Under the pieces are notes generated by a model, which was not told the DNA's origin, did not search any database, and was given only the letters and a program-made list of their open reading frames with translations. Below, one piece after another: positions 9,058-18,035 of a DNA stretch of 64,000 nt. The DNA lies in contig NZ_JACHCQ010000001.1 of NCBI RefSeq assembly GCF_014205835.1, forward strand, positions 124,001 to 188,000. The letters run 5' to 3'. Origin of the DNA: Pedobacter sp. AK013 (lineage in GTDB: Bacteria; Bacteroidota; Bacteroidia; Sphingobacteriales; Sphingobacteriaceae). The translations under genes and the position numbers were made by a program. The first letter of the stretch is position 1. Every line of letters starts with the position of its first letter.

Positions 9058-9345
9058 TTAATGATTAAGCTTTGTACGTATATCTAATCCCACCAGTACC
9101 TTTTCCTCATTTGAAAGATCTCCAATGATTTTGCGGACTGGTTCAGGAACTTTTTTCACCAATGTCGGAATCGCAAATATCTGATCGCCCTCAGCCAGTT
9201 GTGGTTTTTCCAAAAGGTCGATCACCTCAATGCTATATTTTCCCTTCAGATGCTCTTCGCAGAGTTTCTTCAGGTTTTCCAGCGCAGCTACCGATTTACT
9301 CGTTTTACCAGCTACGTACAACCGGAGTTCGTATGCTTTTCCCAC
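9058..9345 (-). CDS. kaiB: KaiB-like protein, first copy
   Basis: A 95-residue KaiB-family protein: [36 protein letters not shown], then [22 protein letters not shown]. Length and the ...[11 protein letters not shown] pattern match KaiB from cyanobacteria and other bacteria. The start codon overlaps the end of kaiC by one base, which points to translational coupling and strict co-expression. It is probably the canonical KaiC partner of the two copies. Confidence 0.92.
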   Translation of the reverse strand: MGKAYELRLYVAGKTSKSVAALENLKKLCEEHLKGKYSIEVIDLLEKPQLAEGDQIFAIPTLVKKVPEPVRKIIGDLSNEEKVLVGLDIRTKLNH

Positions 9346-11096
9346 TATTTATTTCTTTTTTTGTTTATATTTTTTTCTTTACTATCTGTATTTCCCCTTC
9401 GCAGATCGGCAATCTTGCTCAGCGTTTCGCCCATAATCTGCTTTTTTAAGGCTTCCTCTACATAAACTTTATTGAGTTCTTCTTCTGCAGACTCATATTC
9501 TGATCTTAAACTTTCAATTTTTGATTCTAAAATTTTCCGTTTACGTTCAAGTTCGCGGTCTTTACGGCTAATTGCCTGGGCATGGATAATTTCGCCCGTC
9601 TGCTCCAAAAGCATACGGGCCTCTCTTGCAGAACCGGTAAGCACACCATGCTCTGTAGGATATACATCCATCAGGTTTAGCCCCTGATCGGTAATCACAA
9701 ATTCCCTTATCTGGTTGGAATGTTTCATTCCCCTGGATTTTATGATATATAATCCCCTGTTCCTTTCGCCATTACTCTCAATATCTTTGATCAATAACCA
9801 TGCATCAACAAGTGAAGATATACCCTCATCGGTCTGTTCGTTCACCGTATTATTAAAAGTAAGGGCAGTAAACATTACCGTAATCTGCTCACTCTGTAAA
9901 AAGTCTATAAGGCGTACAAGCATGGTTTTCACCTCACTAACAGATCCTATGGTTATCAGGTTGGTGATCGGATCAAGCACCACTACTGTGGGTTTAAATT
10001 TTTTGATCGCTTTGTGTATCGCCACCAGGTGCATCTCAAGGCCATATAAAGTAGGCCGTGAGGCATAAAACTCCAGGCAGCCTTCTGTTACATGTTTTTG
10101 AAGATCGATACCAATAGCATGCATGTTCCTGATGATCTGTTTTGGAGACTCTTCAAATGCAAAAAAAAGACATTTTTCACCATGTAAACAGGCAGAATTA
10201 GCGAATGTGGCCGTTATACTGGTCTTCCCCGTTCCGGCCGTACCTGAAACCAATATACTGCTCCCTTTAAAAAAGCCGGAATTTCCCAGCATTTTATCAA
10301 GCGCAGGAATACCTGAAGACAGGTTTTTCGAAGAAACCTCATGGTTCAGCATCAAAGAGGTAACCGGAAGCACAGAGATACCCTCATCGTCTATCAGAAA
10401 TGGATATTCATTCGTTCCATGTACCGATCCACGGTATTTTACAACCCGAAGCCGCCTGGTCGAAATCTGATTGGTAATTCTATGGTCAAGTAAAATCACA
10501 CAGTCTGATACATATTCTTCAAGACCCTGACGGGTGAGCCCATTTCCACCACGTTCTCCTGTTATGATTGCGGTAACGCCCTTCGATTTCAGGAACTGAA
10601 AAAGTCTACGGATTTCGGCCCGTAGCACTGCAACATTGCTCAACCCAGAAAATAGGTTCTCAATCGTATCAAGCACCACTCTTTTTGCACCTATACTGTC
10701 AATTGCATAACCTAAACGAATAAAAAGTCCCTCCAGATCATATTCTCCTGTCTCTTCTATTTCGGAACGGTCGATGTGTACATAATCTAATTTTATCTTT
10801 TTATCCTTTTCTAACTGTTCCAGATCAAATCCGAGAGGGGCTACGTTCGCTTTAAGTTCTTCGGCTTTTTCCTCAAAAGCCATAAATACGCCTGGCTCAT
10901 TATAATACAAGGCTCCTTTTACAATGAATTCTATAGAAAAAAGTGTTTTGCCACAGCCCGCATCGCCACAAATAAGTGTAGGCCTTCCTGAAGGCAGGCC
11001 GCCCAGCGTAACTTCATCAAGTCCGGAGATACCAGTAAGTGTTTTGGGAATTGTACCAGATGAGGGTGTTCCCAATTGCTTTTTTGATTTAGCCAT
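9345..11096 (-). CDS. kaiC: KaiC-like circadian clock ATPase
   Basis: 583 residues with two RecA-like KaiC domains. CI has Walker A GDAGCGKT (44-51) and a catalytic pair Glu75-Glu76. CII has Walker A GTAGTGKT (285-292) and Glu315-Glu316. The autophosphorylation loop reads [11 protein letters not shown], so Ser427-Ser428 sit where cyanobacterial KaiC has Ser431-Thr432. After about residue 505 comes a charged coiled-coil tail ([20 protein letters not shown]), where cyanobacterial KaiC has a short KaiA-binding tail. No kaiA is present. KaiC homologues outside cyanobacteria are linked to rhythm or stress adaptation; the actual output here is unknown. Confidence 0.93.
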   Translation of the reverse strand: MAKSKKQLGTPSSGTIPKTLTGISGLDEVTLGGLPSGRPTLICGDAGCGKTLFSIEFIVKGALYYNEPGVFMAFEEKAEELKANVAPLGFDLEQLEKDKKIKLDYVHIDRSEIEETGEYDLEGLFIRLGYAIDSIGAKRVVLDTIENLFSGLSNVAVLRAEIRRLFQFLKSKGVTAIITGERGGNGLTRQGLEEYVSDCVILLDHRITNQISTRRLRVVKYRGSVHGTNEYPFLIDDEGISVLPVTSLMLNHEVSSKNLSSGIPALDKMLGNSGFFKGSSILVSGTAGTGKTSITATFANSACLHGEKCLFFAFEESPKQIIRNMHAIGIDLQKHVTEGCLEFYASRPTLYGLEMHLVAIHKAIKKFKPTVVVLDPITNLITIGSVSEVKTMLVRLIDFLQSEQITVMFTALTFNNTVNEQTDEGISSLVDAWLLIKDIESNGERNRGLYIIKSRGMKHSNQIREFVITDQGLNLMDVYPTEHGVLTGSAREARMLLEQTGEIIHAQAISRKDRELERKRKILESKIESLRSEYESAEEELNKVYVEEALKKQIMGETLSKIADLRRGNTDSKEKNINKKRNK

Positions 11097-11542
11097 TCAT
11101 TTAAATTTTTAAAGCTTAAATCCATTATTTAATTATAACCTCAGATGAGTTCTTTCCAAACAAACAGGGGATATTAAAAAATGTTTGCAACCTGTACACA
11201 TATCCACCCTGAGGTTGAGCTTATAAAAACAAAGATTGCTGCTAGATGTACCAATAATTCACCAGAGATTTACCATAGTATCGCTGATTTTCAGTTTGCC
11301 CTAAAATGATTGGAAACAGATACTACTGACCTTATTAATTCCAAAACTTAGGGCCAAACTCATTTCAAATAGGAATTATGTTTAAAAATGAACTGTTTTT
11401 CGCCCGGTTTTTAAACCCGTTCGTCGAGAATTACACTGTGTTGGTATAATTGCGGGTTTTCTGCTGCAACGTTTTGCCTGTAGTGGCGTCTTATTTACAA
11501 AACAATCACAAAATATTAATCAAAAATATAAATAACAGCATT
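11097..11542. other. Intergenic region between kaiC and the GIN-domain gene
   Basis: Divergent promoter region of about 450 bases with no credible gene. An inverted pair AAACCCG (11413-11419) and CGGGTTT (11453-11459) flanks the likely upstream region of the plus-strand gene. No clear TAnnTTTG box was found for kaiC. In-frame codons upstream of 11543 lack a signal peptide and were not used. Confidence 0.4.
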
Positions 11543-12142
11543 ATGAAAACCTCAATCAAAACCCTAACAAAATCAGTATTGGCAGCTATCGTTTTAAGTT
11601 CTGCTATTTTCTCAACAAATGTAATGGCAGGAGAGAAACAGCCAAGCAAAGTATCGGCACCACAAAACATCAGCCAGGTTATTGTAAGCGGAAATGTAGA
11701 AATTACATTAATACAAGGAAAAAAAGAAAGTGTAAGCTACAACGATGATAACACTGGCCAAGTAAAAGTGATCCAGGATGGACATGCATTAAAAATCAGT
11801 TCGACAGATAAAAATACAGCTAAGATTACTGTTTATGTGAACAACATCTATAGAGTACAGGCTTCAGAAAATGCCGTTGTAAAAACTGCAGGTAAATTGG
11901 ATTCGAAATATCTTCAATTATTCTTGAAAGGAAATGCAGTTGCCGAAATTAATTCAAATACAGAAAGTTTATATACTGTAATTGAAGGCCGTGCAGATTT
12001 AAAATTAAGCGGCGCTACCGGAGAACATATCTTGGTAATGGGAAGCACACCAAAACTGAATTTAGACAGATTTGCAGCAATGAAAACACAAATGAGTTCG
12101 CCAGTAGCTGGTACAGAACAAACTGCTTCATTGGCAAAATAA
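11543..12142 (+). CDS. Exported GIN-domain (DUF2807) protein
   Basis: 199 residues: signal peptide MKTSIKTLTKSVLAAIVLSS...NVMAG, then one beta-helical GIN domain from about residue 40. The repeated short strands VIVSGNVEITLIQGK, ITVYVNNIYRVQASENAVVKT and LQLFLKGNAVAEINSN are typical of this family of putative adhesin or head domains in Bacteroidota. It probably acts in the periplasm or on the surface, with no known reaction. The frame is open to 11450, but the signal peptide fixes the start at 11543. It is monocistronic and followed by a strong terminator. Confidence 0.82.
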   Translation: MKTSIKTLTKSVLAAIVLSSAIFSTNVMAGEKQPSKVSAPQNISQVIVSGNVEITLIQGKKESVSYNDDNTGQVKVIQDGHALKISSTDKNTAKITVYVNNIYRVQASENAVVKTAGKLDSKYLQLFLKGNAVAEINSNTESLYTVIEGRADLKLSGATGEHILVMGSTPKLNLDRFAAMKTQMSSPVAGTEQTASLAK

Positions 12143-12156
12143 GTTAATAACAATAT

Positions 12157-12192
12157 AAAAACGGGCTGCAAAATATTTTGCAGCCCGTTTTT
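12157..12192 (+). terminator. Strong terminator after the GIN-domain gene
   Basis: A perfect 36-base palindrome with GC core CGGGCTGC/GCAGCCCG flanked by A and T runs, 14 bases after the stop codon. Confidence 0.85.
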
Positions 12193-12372
12193 GTTTTAAG
12201 CGTATTTGCAGAAGCCAAAATTAACCTGTTTTTTCAGGGCTTTCGGTTTCGATATACCAGTTTTAAATTACCATCGGTTTCAGCATAGCATAAAGTTGAG
12301 AATAAAATAGACATCAGCTATTTGAATATCCGGCTGCTAAATCAATCGATATAGAAAATCAATTCTAATCCC

Positions 12373-12380
12373 TACTTTTG
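12373..12380 (+). promoter_or_regulatory. Promoter -7 box for the MscS-type channel gene
   Basis: TACTTTTG matches TAnnTTTG, 49 bases before the ATG at 12430. Confidence 0.45.
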
Positions 12381-12429
12381 AAAAACTATATGTGCTATAA
12401 AAGATAATATTCAATACTGCTTAAGCTAG

Positions 12430-14790
12430 ATGATTACAAGAAATTCTTTTTACCCAGCCCTCCAGAAGGCCATTTTGTTACTTTTCATCTTATTTTTTTC
12501 AAGCCATGTTTTTGCGCAGAAAGATAAACCTGCATATAAAGGCCAGGATGTATCTATTCTGGCCGATTCTACTACATTAACCAAGGGTGATTATCTTACA
12601 CACCTGGAAAAAGTATTTGAAACCGTTAATAAAGTTCCGGTAACTGTTGGTTCATTTAAGAAACTTAAACCTATAGCAGCACATTTAACCCAGGATGAAG
12701 CGGCATTGATACTGCTTAAAAGTCGGTTAACACAGAGCGATAGATCTCCAAACCTGCAAAACCTGCAGATGGACCAAACCCTGCTGGAAGAACTACAGCA
12801 CAATAACAAAGATTGTTTATCAGACCTTGATGAGTATGAAAAGGAGCTACGTGCTTTAAAAACCGAAATCCTTAACCTGCGCAAAGATACCGTATTGATT
12901 AAATTGTTTACGGTTCCTGCGGTACAGGTTATGTTTAAAAGTGAGTTTGCAGAGCTAAAGAAGAAACGTATAATGATGGATAGCCTGCTGAAAACGACTA
13001 CCTTATCCATCAATAACCTGCAGGCCAGAACTTCTTCTAACCTGATCAATATTAAAGAGCTCATGTACCTTACCGATAGCCAGCTCGAGGCAGTAAGTAT
13101 TAAAGCTTTTGGTAAAGAGCGCCGCTATTTATGGGAATCGGTAAACAAACGGGCCAATAAAAGCATGGGTTTTCGTAGGTTTATTAAAGGAGAGCAAGAA
13201 ATATCTGGCTATTATTTTGTGTACACCAGAAGCAGCCGGTTGTTATTGCTTTTTACCTGTACCATATTTTTCTTCTGGGTGTTCTTCAATTTTAGAAGTG
13301 TAAAACAGCGGGGCCGTTTAGAAACGCTCGATGGTTTTTCACTCATCAGTCCGCAGCCTTATTTAATCACCTTTATCATGCTCTTTGCACTGGCACCTAT
13401 TTTCGATTTAAGGGCGCCTGCGCTTTATATAGAAGCGGTAGAGGTTATACTCGCTATTTTGCTCACTGTATTTTTTCGTAAAAAGCTAAACTCAAAGCTG
13501 TTTTCCTATTGGTGCATATTTGTAATACTCCTTCTTGCCCCTGTTTTCTTACGTCTTTTGGGTATGCCGCCCAGATACCAGCGCTGGCTGCTGCTGTTCT
13601 TAACCACCAGTTCAGTTGCCTATGGCATTATGGTATGGAAAATACTCGATGAAAAAACCAAAAGATACAGAATGATCCTTACCACGGGTTTTATTTATGT
13701 TGGCTTTGCTATTATCGCCACGTTTTGTAATCTATTTGGCCGCTTTACCCTCACACAGATTTTTTATTCAACCGGGGTAAGTTCGCTTTTAAATGCGATA
13801 TCGCTAACCATCCTGGCCAAAGTATTGGTAGAAGCCTTTTTACTACAGATGAAAAGCAGCCGGATCCGTAAGGGATTTCCAGAGTATTTTGATTGGCAAC
13901 CCGTAATTACCGGACTTAAAAGGCTTACGGGTATTGGTGCTACCATTATCTGGTTTGTTATATTTACCACCAACCTGAATATTTTTAACGGACTCTACGA
14001 ATCGGTAATGGAAATTCTGACTGAAAAAAGAACTATAGGCAGTTTCTCTTTTACCTTTGGCGGCATTGTATTATTCTTGGGCATCATTTGGATTGCCAAC
14101 TTTTTACAGAAATACATTGCTTATTTCTTTGGCGATACAGGAGATGATAGTTTTGACGATAACAAAGGAGAGCGTTCGAAATTACTGGTCACCCGTTTGG
14201 TGTTATTAATTGGTGGCTTTTTAATTGCTGTTGCTGCCTCCGGGTTACCCATCGATAAAATTACGGTTATCCTCGGTGCATTGGGTGTTGGAATTGGATT
14301 GGGCCTACAGAATATCGTAAGCAATTTTGTATCTGGTATTATTCTTATTTTTGATAAAACCATCCGCATAGGCGATATTGTAGAACTGAGCAATAAAAAG
14401 GGAAGGGTAAAGGAAATCGGTGTACGCTCCAGTACCTTACTTAGCGACGAAGGTGCTGAAATTATTATCCCGAACGGTTCCATTTTATCCAATAACATTA
14501 TCAATTGGACACTGAGCAATAACCAGATGCGGGTAGATATTTCTTTATTGATTGCAAAACCTTTTAATTCTACCGAAGTAGTTGGTCTGATCAGGGAAAT
14601 TATTGTAGAGAACAGTAATGTTTTTATCAGTAAAGAACCTATTATTATGATCAGTCCGGTGAGTAAACTTAACAGTACCATCAATATTTATTTCTGGTGC
14701 AAGGATATAACGAAAGCAGATTTGACACGGAGCATGATCAATCAACAGATCTTTGAAGTGTTCGAACAAAAAGGGATTGAAATTCTATAA
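12430..14790 (+). CDS. Large MscS-family mechanosensitive channel
   Basis: 786 residues. A signal peptide (ends near FSSHVFAQ) is followed by a roughly 240-residue periplasmic, helix-rich domain, then about ten to eleven membrane segments and a C-terminal MscS core. The pore-lining helix shows ILGALGVGIGLGLQNIVSNF, and the beta domain follows with RIGDIVELSNKKGRVKEIG and IIIPNGSILSN. This architecture is that of MscK/YbdG-like large MscS proteins, much longer than the 286-residue E. coli MscS. It would gate solute release on hypo-osmotic shock, with the extra domain possibly tuning gating. Monocistronic. Confidence 0.9.
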   Translation: MITRNSFYPALQKAILLLFILFFSSHVFAQKDKPAYKGQDVSILADSTTLTKGDYLTHLEKVFETVNKVPVTVGSFKKLKPIAAHLTQDEAALILLKSRLTQSDRSPNLQNLQMDQTLLEELQHNNKDCLSDLDEYEKELRALKTEILNLRKDTVLIKLFTVPAVQVMFKSEFAELKKKRIMMDSLLKTTTLSINNLQARTSSNLINIKELMYLTDSQLEAVSIKAFGKERRYLWESVNKRANKSMGFRRFIKGEQEISGYYFVYTRSSRLLLLFTCTIFFFWVFFNFRSVKQRGRLETLDGFSLISPQPYLITFIMLFALAPIFDLRAPALYIEAVEVILAILLTVFFRKKLNSKLFSYWCIFVILLLAPVFLRLLGMPPRYQRWLLLFLTTSSVAYGIMVWKILDEKTKRYRMILTTGFIYVGFAIIATFCNLFGRFTLTQIFYSTGVSSLLNAISLTILAKVLVEAFLLQMKSSRIRKGFPEYFDWQPVITGLKRLTGIGATIIWFVIFTTNLNIFNGLYESVMEILTEKRTIGSFSFTFGGIVLFLGIIWIANFLQKYIAYFFGDTGDDSFDDNKGERSKLLVTRLVLLIGGFLIAVAASGLPIDKITVILGALGVGIGLGLQNIVSNFVSGIILIFDKTIRIGDIVELSNKKGRVKEIGVRSSTLLSDEGAEIIIPNGSILSNNIINWTLSNNQMRVDISLLIAKPFNSTEVVGLIREIIVENSNVFISKEPIIMISPVSKLNSTINIYFWCKDITKADLTRSMINQQIFEVFEQKGIEIL

Positions 14791-14823
14791 TAACGATTGC
14801 TTTTTTATTTAGTAGCCAAAAAC

Positions 14824-14852
14824 GTGTTCATTTTCATTAAAAAAATGAACAC
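14824..14852 (+). terminator. Stem-loop after the MscS-type gene, also operator-like
   Basis: GTGTTCATTTT (14824-14834) pairs perfectly with AAAATGAACAC (14842-14852) over a 7-base loop. It may end the channel transcript, but the TGTTCA/TGAACA arms recur downstream before fic, so a regulatory role is also possible. Confidence 0.5.
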
Positions 14853-14881
14853 ATCGTGCTTTTATGTTCATACTATTTGCA

Positions 14882-14889
14882 TAGATTTG
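14882..14889 (+). promoter_or_regulatory. Possible promoter -7 box for fic
   Basis: TAGATTTG matches TAnnTTTG and lies between the two inverted repeats, 105 bases before the fic ATG. Confidence 0.4.
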
Positions 14890-14911
14890 CTACATGTTTA
14901 ATAATTAGTTA

Positions 14912-14946
14912 AAATCTGAACATTTCATAACTTTTTGTTCAGATTT
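14912..14946 (+). promoter_or_regulatory. Inverted repeat in the fic leader
   Basis: AAATCTGAACA (14912-14922) and TGTTCAGATTT (14936-14946) form perfect 11-base arms with a 13-base spacer. The sequence lies just downstream of the possible promoter and 47 bases before the start codon. Either an RNA hairpin or a dimer binding site would fit. Confidence 0.5.
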
Positions 14947-14993
14947 GAGAAGAATGGTGTACACATGTCCAGGCAGCACAATAAAATAACTTT

Positions 14994-16106
14994 ATGGCAT
15001 ACGATAGAATACTTCCGTTTAATGATCTCCCGCTATTACCTCCTTCCAAAAATGTTGAAGATGATATAGATATTTTAAAAAAATTAGTAACGGCATCGAG
15101 GGCATTAGCAACAACAAACAGTAGCCTCCATCGTTTACCTAATCCAACTATGTTAGTGAACACCATTGTACTACAAGAAGCGCAGACTTCAACTGCAATT
15201 GAAAATATATTCACTACTGAAGACGAGTTATACAAAGCTGTTTCTGATACACCTAGAGAAGAAAACATTAAACCAGCTACTAAAGAAGTGTTACGATACC
15301 GTGAAGCACTTTGGGAAGGATACAAAATGATTTTGGTGAATGGGCAAATAGATAATGATTGTATCATCAGCACATTTCGTCAGATCAAGAATACCACAGC
15401 AGGTTTCAGGCCCCCACAAAGCCTAACAGTAATCAGAAGGGGCCAAAGTGAGTTTAGATCAGGCGAAATTATATATACACCACCTAGAGGGGAAAAAATA
15501 ATTGAAAATAAAATGGATAATCTGATTGAGTACCTGAACGATGATATTAAATACCCCTCAGATCCACTAATAAAAATGTGTATCGCCCATTATCAATTTG
15601 AAGCAATACATCCGTTCTCTGACGGGAATGGAAGAACTGGCAGGATTCTAAATCTTTTGTATCTGGTGAACAAAAATTTATTACAGCAACCTATATTATA
15701 CCTATCTAAATATATTATTCTCAACAAGGATGATTACTATTATCATCTGGCAGCAGTTACGCAGCGGAATTCATGGAAACCCTGGCTACTATACATGCTT
15801 GACGCAGTAGAAAAAACTGCAATATTGACCAATCAGCTGATTGTAAGCATACTAAACCAAATGGAAGCTACCTTAATCCACGGAAAATCTAAGATCAAAT
15901 GGTATAATAAAGAAATAAACGAAGCTATTTTTAGTCAACCATATATTAAACCTAAACGAATAGGAGACATGCTTAATATTACCTCTAGAACCACGCTAAC
16001 TAAATACTTTAAGGAGTTTGAAGCGGCCAAAATATTGACTGCAGCCAAAGATGGTAGAGAAGTATTTTACATCAACGATGATCTTATCCAAATATTGAAA
16101 GGATAA
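14994..16106 (+). CDS. Class II Fic family protein (AMPylase-like)
   Basis: 370 residues. Order: Fic_N region with the inhibitory helix motif STAIEN (Ser66, Glu70, Asn71), Fic core with the catalytic loop HPFSDGNGRTGR (206-217), and a C-terminal winged-helix-like domain (KPKRIGDMLNITSRTTLTKYFKEFE). Fic proteins with this loop usually transfer AMP from ATP to a protein hydroxyl. The N-terminal Glu of class II proteins blocks productive ATP binding and acts as a built-in antitoxin. All key residues are present. The target is unknown. The winged helix could let it bind its own upstream inverted repeats. Monocistronic. Confidence 0.9.
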   Translation: MAYDRILPFNDLPLLPPSKNVEDDIDILKKLVTASRALATTNSSLHRLPNPTMLVNTIVLQEAQTSTAIENIFTTEDELYKAVSDTPREENIKPATKEVLRYREALWEGYKMILVNGQIDNDCIISTFRQIKNTTAGFRPPQSLTVIRRGQSEFRSGEIIYTPPRGEKIIENKMDNLIEYLNDDIKYPSDPLIKMCIAHYQFEAIHPFSDGNGRTGRILNLLYLVNKNLLQQPILYLSKYIILNKDDYYYHLAAVTQRNSWKPWLLYMLDAVEKTAILTNQLIVSILNQMEATLIHGKSKIKWYNKEINEAIFSQPYIKPKRIGDMLNITSRTTLTKYFKEFEAAKILTAAKDGREVFYINDDLIQILKG

Positions 16107-16216
16107 TAAGACCTTCAACAAACTGATGGATAATAGAAATCTGCGTCTTCAAATCCATCTTATCATTTCCAATGCATGAATTAGATAAATCTAAATGTGT
16201 TTTTTACCTTTAAAGC

Positions 16217-17038
16217 ATGAACAAATTTGTCCTTTCTGAAATCAATATTTACCCCATTAAATCGCTGGGGGGCATCAGTTTACAAGAGGCAAAACTTGAA
16301 GAAAGGGGCCTCCAATATGACAGAAGATGGATGCTTGTTGACGAGCAAGGCACATTTATTACCCAACGGAAACATTTTGAACTAGCACTGCTACAGGTAA
16401 ATATTACAGATGGTAAACTAAGTATTTCTCATAAAATATTACCTGAGCAAGGTATATCTTTTTCTTTAGATGAAGATACCGGAGAACAGATTTCAGTTGT
16501 AATCTGGAATGACACCGTTACGGCGCTTGAGGTAAATAAAACGGTAAGCCGTTGGTTTTCTGATTTTCTGAACTTTGAAGTTAGATTGGTAAAAATGCCT
16601 TTAACTGAAAAGCGATTGGTTGATCGGGATTATGCTTCCAATGATGAAATCGTGAGCTTTGCCGATGGTTACCCTTGCCTCATCATAGGCCAGTCTTCGC
16701 TTAACGCACTGAATGAAAAGCTTGCAGACCCCATTCTTATGGACCGTTTCCGCCCAAATTTTGTTTTTACGGGAGGAGAGCCGCATATTGAGGACGCTTT
16801 TAAAGATTTTTACATCGGCGAAGTTTTATTTTCAGCCGTAAAATCATGTGCGAGGTGTGTGCTCATTACGATTGATCAACAAACCGGTGAGAAAGGGCAA
16901 GAACCTTTAAGAACACTGGCCAGCTACCGGACGGCAGGCAAAAAAATCATGTTCGGGCAGAACCTGCTTCACCATCACCTGGGCACCCTAAAAGTTGGTG
17001 ATGATTTGAAAGTTAAAAATTGGAAGGAAAAGAATTAA
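16217..17038 (+). CDS. MOSC domain protein, YcbX/mARC-like
   Basis: 273 residues: N-terminal MOSC beta-barrel (INIYPIKSLGGI, YDRRWMLVDEQG, FITQRKH) and C-terminal MOSC domain with RFRPNFVFTGGEPHIED and Cys211-x-x-Cys214 in KSCARCVLI. Cys211 corresponds to the conserved Cys that ligates the molybdenum cofactor in mARC-type enzymes. The family reduces N-hydroxylated bases or carries sulfur. No ferredoxin domain is fused, unlike E. coli YcbX, so electrons must come from a separate partner. It is convergent with the GNAT gene. Confidence 0.85.
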   Translation: MNKFVLSEINIYPIKSLGGISLQEAKLEERGLQYDRRWMLVDEQGTFITQRKHFELALLQVNITDGKLSISHKILPEQGISFSLDEDTGEQISVVIWNDTVTALEVNKTVSRWFSDFLNFEVRLVKMPLTEKRLVDRDYASNDEIVSFADGYPCLIIGQSSLNALNEKLADPILMDRFRPNFVFTGGEPHIEDAFKDFYIGEVLFSAVKSCARCVLITIDQQTGEKGQEPLRTLASYRTAGKKIMFGQNLLHHHLGTLKVGDDLKVKNWKEKN

Positions 17039-17057
17039 CCCGGCCGACAGCCAAAAT

Positions 17058-17603
17058 CTATTCCCTTGAAGTAAGTATATAACAGCGCATACCAGGAACA
17101 TCGATATGGGTATTTTGATAATCGCCCGGTGCAATTTCAAATCCCATTTTTTCCAGTAATTTTATAGAAGGTGGGTTATCAATGGATGGAAAAGCCACAA
17201 TGGTTTTAATACCCATTACCTCAAATGCATATTTGATGACACAGGTAATGGTTTCGACCATTATACCTTTACCTTGAAACTCCGGAAGCAACTCATACCC
17301 CATTTCCACGGTTTCGTTCTGGATATCAAAATTCCAAAGACAGGCTGCACCTATCATGGCCTGATCACCTTTATAAGAAGCAACCCAGTATATAGATTCA
17401 TCATTATTGATCAGATTATCAATTTTATTGATGTACGCAATGGCTTCGTTAATATGCAGAAAGGGGGCCTTACCTGTTAAAGTGGCTACTTCAACATCCG
17501 AACGCAATTGATAAATTACGGGAGCATCTTCCAACGAAAGTCTCCGAAGGATCAATCTATCAGTTTCGAGTACAGGAAAAGTAGAAAAATCGAGTGGTTT
17601 CAT
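17058..17603 (-). CDS. GNAT family N-acetyltransferase, RimJ/RimL type
   Basis: 181 residues. TDRLILRRLSLEDAPVIYQL opens the domain, a pattern shared with RimJ/RimL ribosomal-protein and amino-acid acetyltransferases. The acetyl-CoA binding segment is LLPEFQGKGIMVET, followed by KLLEKMGFE. It transfers acetyl from acetyl-CoA to an amine; the substrate cannot be predicted. It ends 20 bases from the convergent MOSC gene, and its upstream side faces the 11-bp repeat array. Confidence 0.85.
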   Translation of the reverse strand: MKPLDFSTFPVLETDRLILRRLSLEDAPVIYQLRSDVEVATLTGKAPFLHINEAIAYINKIDNLINNDESIYWVASYKGDQAMIGAACLWNFDIQNETVEMGYELLPEFQGKGIMVETITCVIKYAFEVMGIKTIVAFPSIDNPPSIKLLEKMGFEIAPGDYQNTHIDVPGMRCYILTSRE

Positions 17604-17758
17604 CTGGTTAACTTAAGGAAGAATTAGTGCAGTTAAGATTATTATTTAGCGAAAGATAGCTATTTTTTATATGAATTAAAGGTTCTTGATCGGTGTAAGA
17701 TCAATACAACCAATACCACTTAGAGGTACTTGCTGGCAGGCAACATCGGCTGTAGTTA
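17604..17758. other. Leader region of the GNAT gene
   Basis: Unassigned sequence between the GNAT start codon and the phased repeat array. No promoter box of the TAnnTTTG type or gene was found. Confidence 0.3.
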
Positions 17759-17953
17759 ACCTAAATTAAACCTAAAATAGACCCTGGCTTTACCCTTTAG
17801 GTAATGAATGAGGTAAGGCCAGGGTAAAGAATGGGTAAGCAAAGGGTTAACCTGGGGTTAACTTGGTGTACAGAAAAGGTAAACAAAAGGTACAGAAAGG
17901 GTAAAGAATAGGTAGAGAAGGGTAAACAAGGGGGTAGAGAAAGGTAAACAAAA
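17759..17953. repeat. 11-bp-phased degenerate repeat array with an inverted arm
   Basis: Four units starting ACC (17759, 17770, 17781, 17792) are followed by a 9-base gap and then 13 units in the opposite sense. Those start at 17812 and recur every 11 bases to 17953, with a single 10-base unit. The forward units vary around GGTAAACAAAA, GGTAAAGAATG and GGTTAACCTGG. The left units are reverse-complement-like (ACCTAAATTAA, ACCCTGGCTTT). Unit length is kept while sequence drifts, and there are no unique spacers, so this is neither a CRISPR array nor a simple recent duplication. Confidence 0.75.
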
Positions 17954-17975
17954 CTCCGCTGCCATTTAGCTTAAA

Positions 17976-18013
17976 AAATCATTAGCCCGGATTGATATAC
18001 AGGCTAATGATTT
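17976..18013 (-). terminator. Terminator of the polysaccharide utilisation operon
   Basis: AAATCATTAGCC (17976-17987) and GGCTAATGATTT (18002-18013) form a perfect 12-base stem. On the minus strand it is followed by a run of six T, 23 bases after the GH2 stop. Confidence 0.8.
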
Positions 18014-18035
18014 AGCGATTTACAGATTGATAATA

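Noticed and set aside
9162..9465. Three overlapping plus-strand frames opposite kaiB/kaiC
   Set aside because: They are shadows of the well-supported minus-strand kaiB and kaiC genes.
12157..12192. Operator or recombination palindrome
   Set aside because: The GC core, A/T flanks and position right after a stop codon fit an intrinsic terminator.
17759..17953. CRISPR array
   Set aside because: Units are 11 bases, contiguous and degenerate, with no unique spacers and no cas genes in the window.
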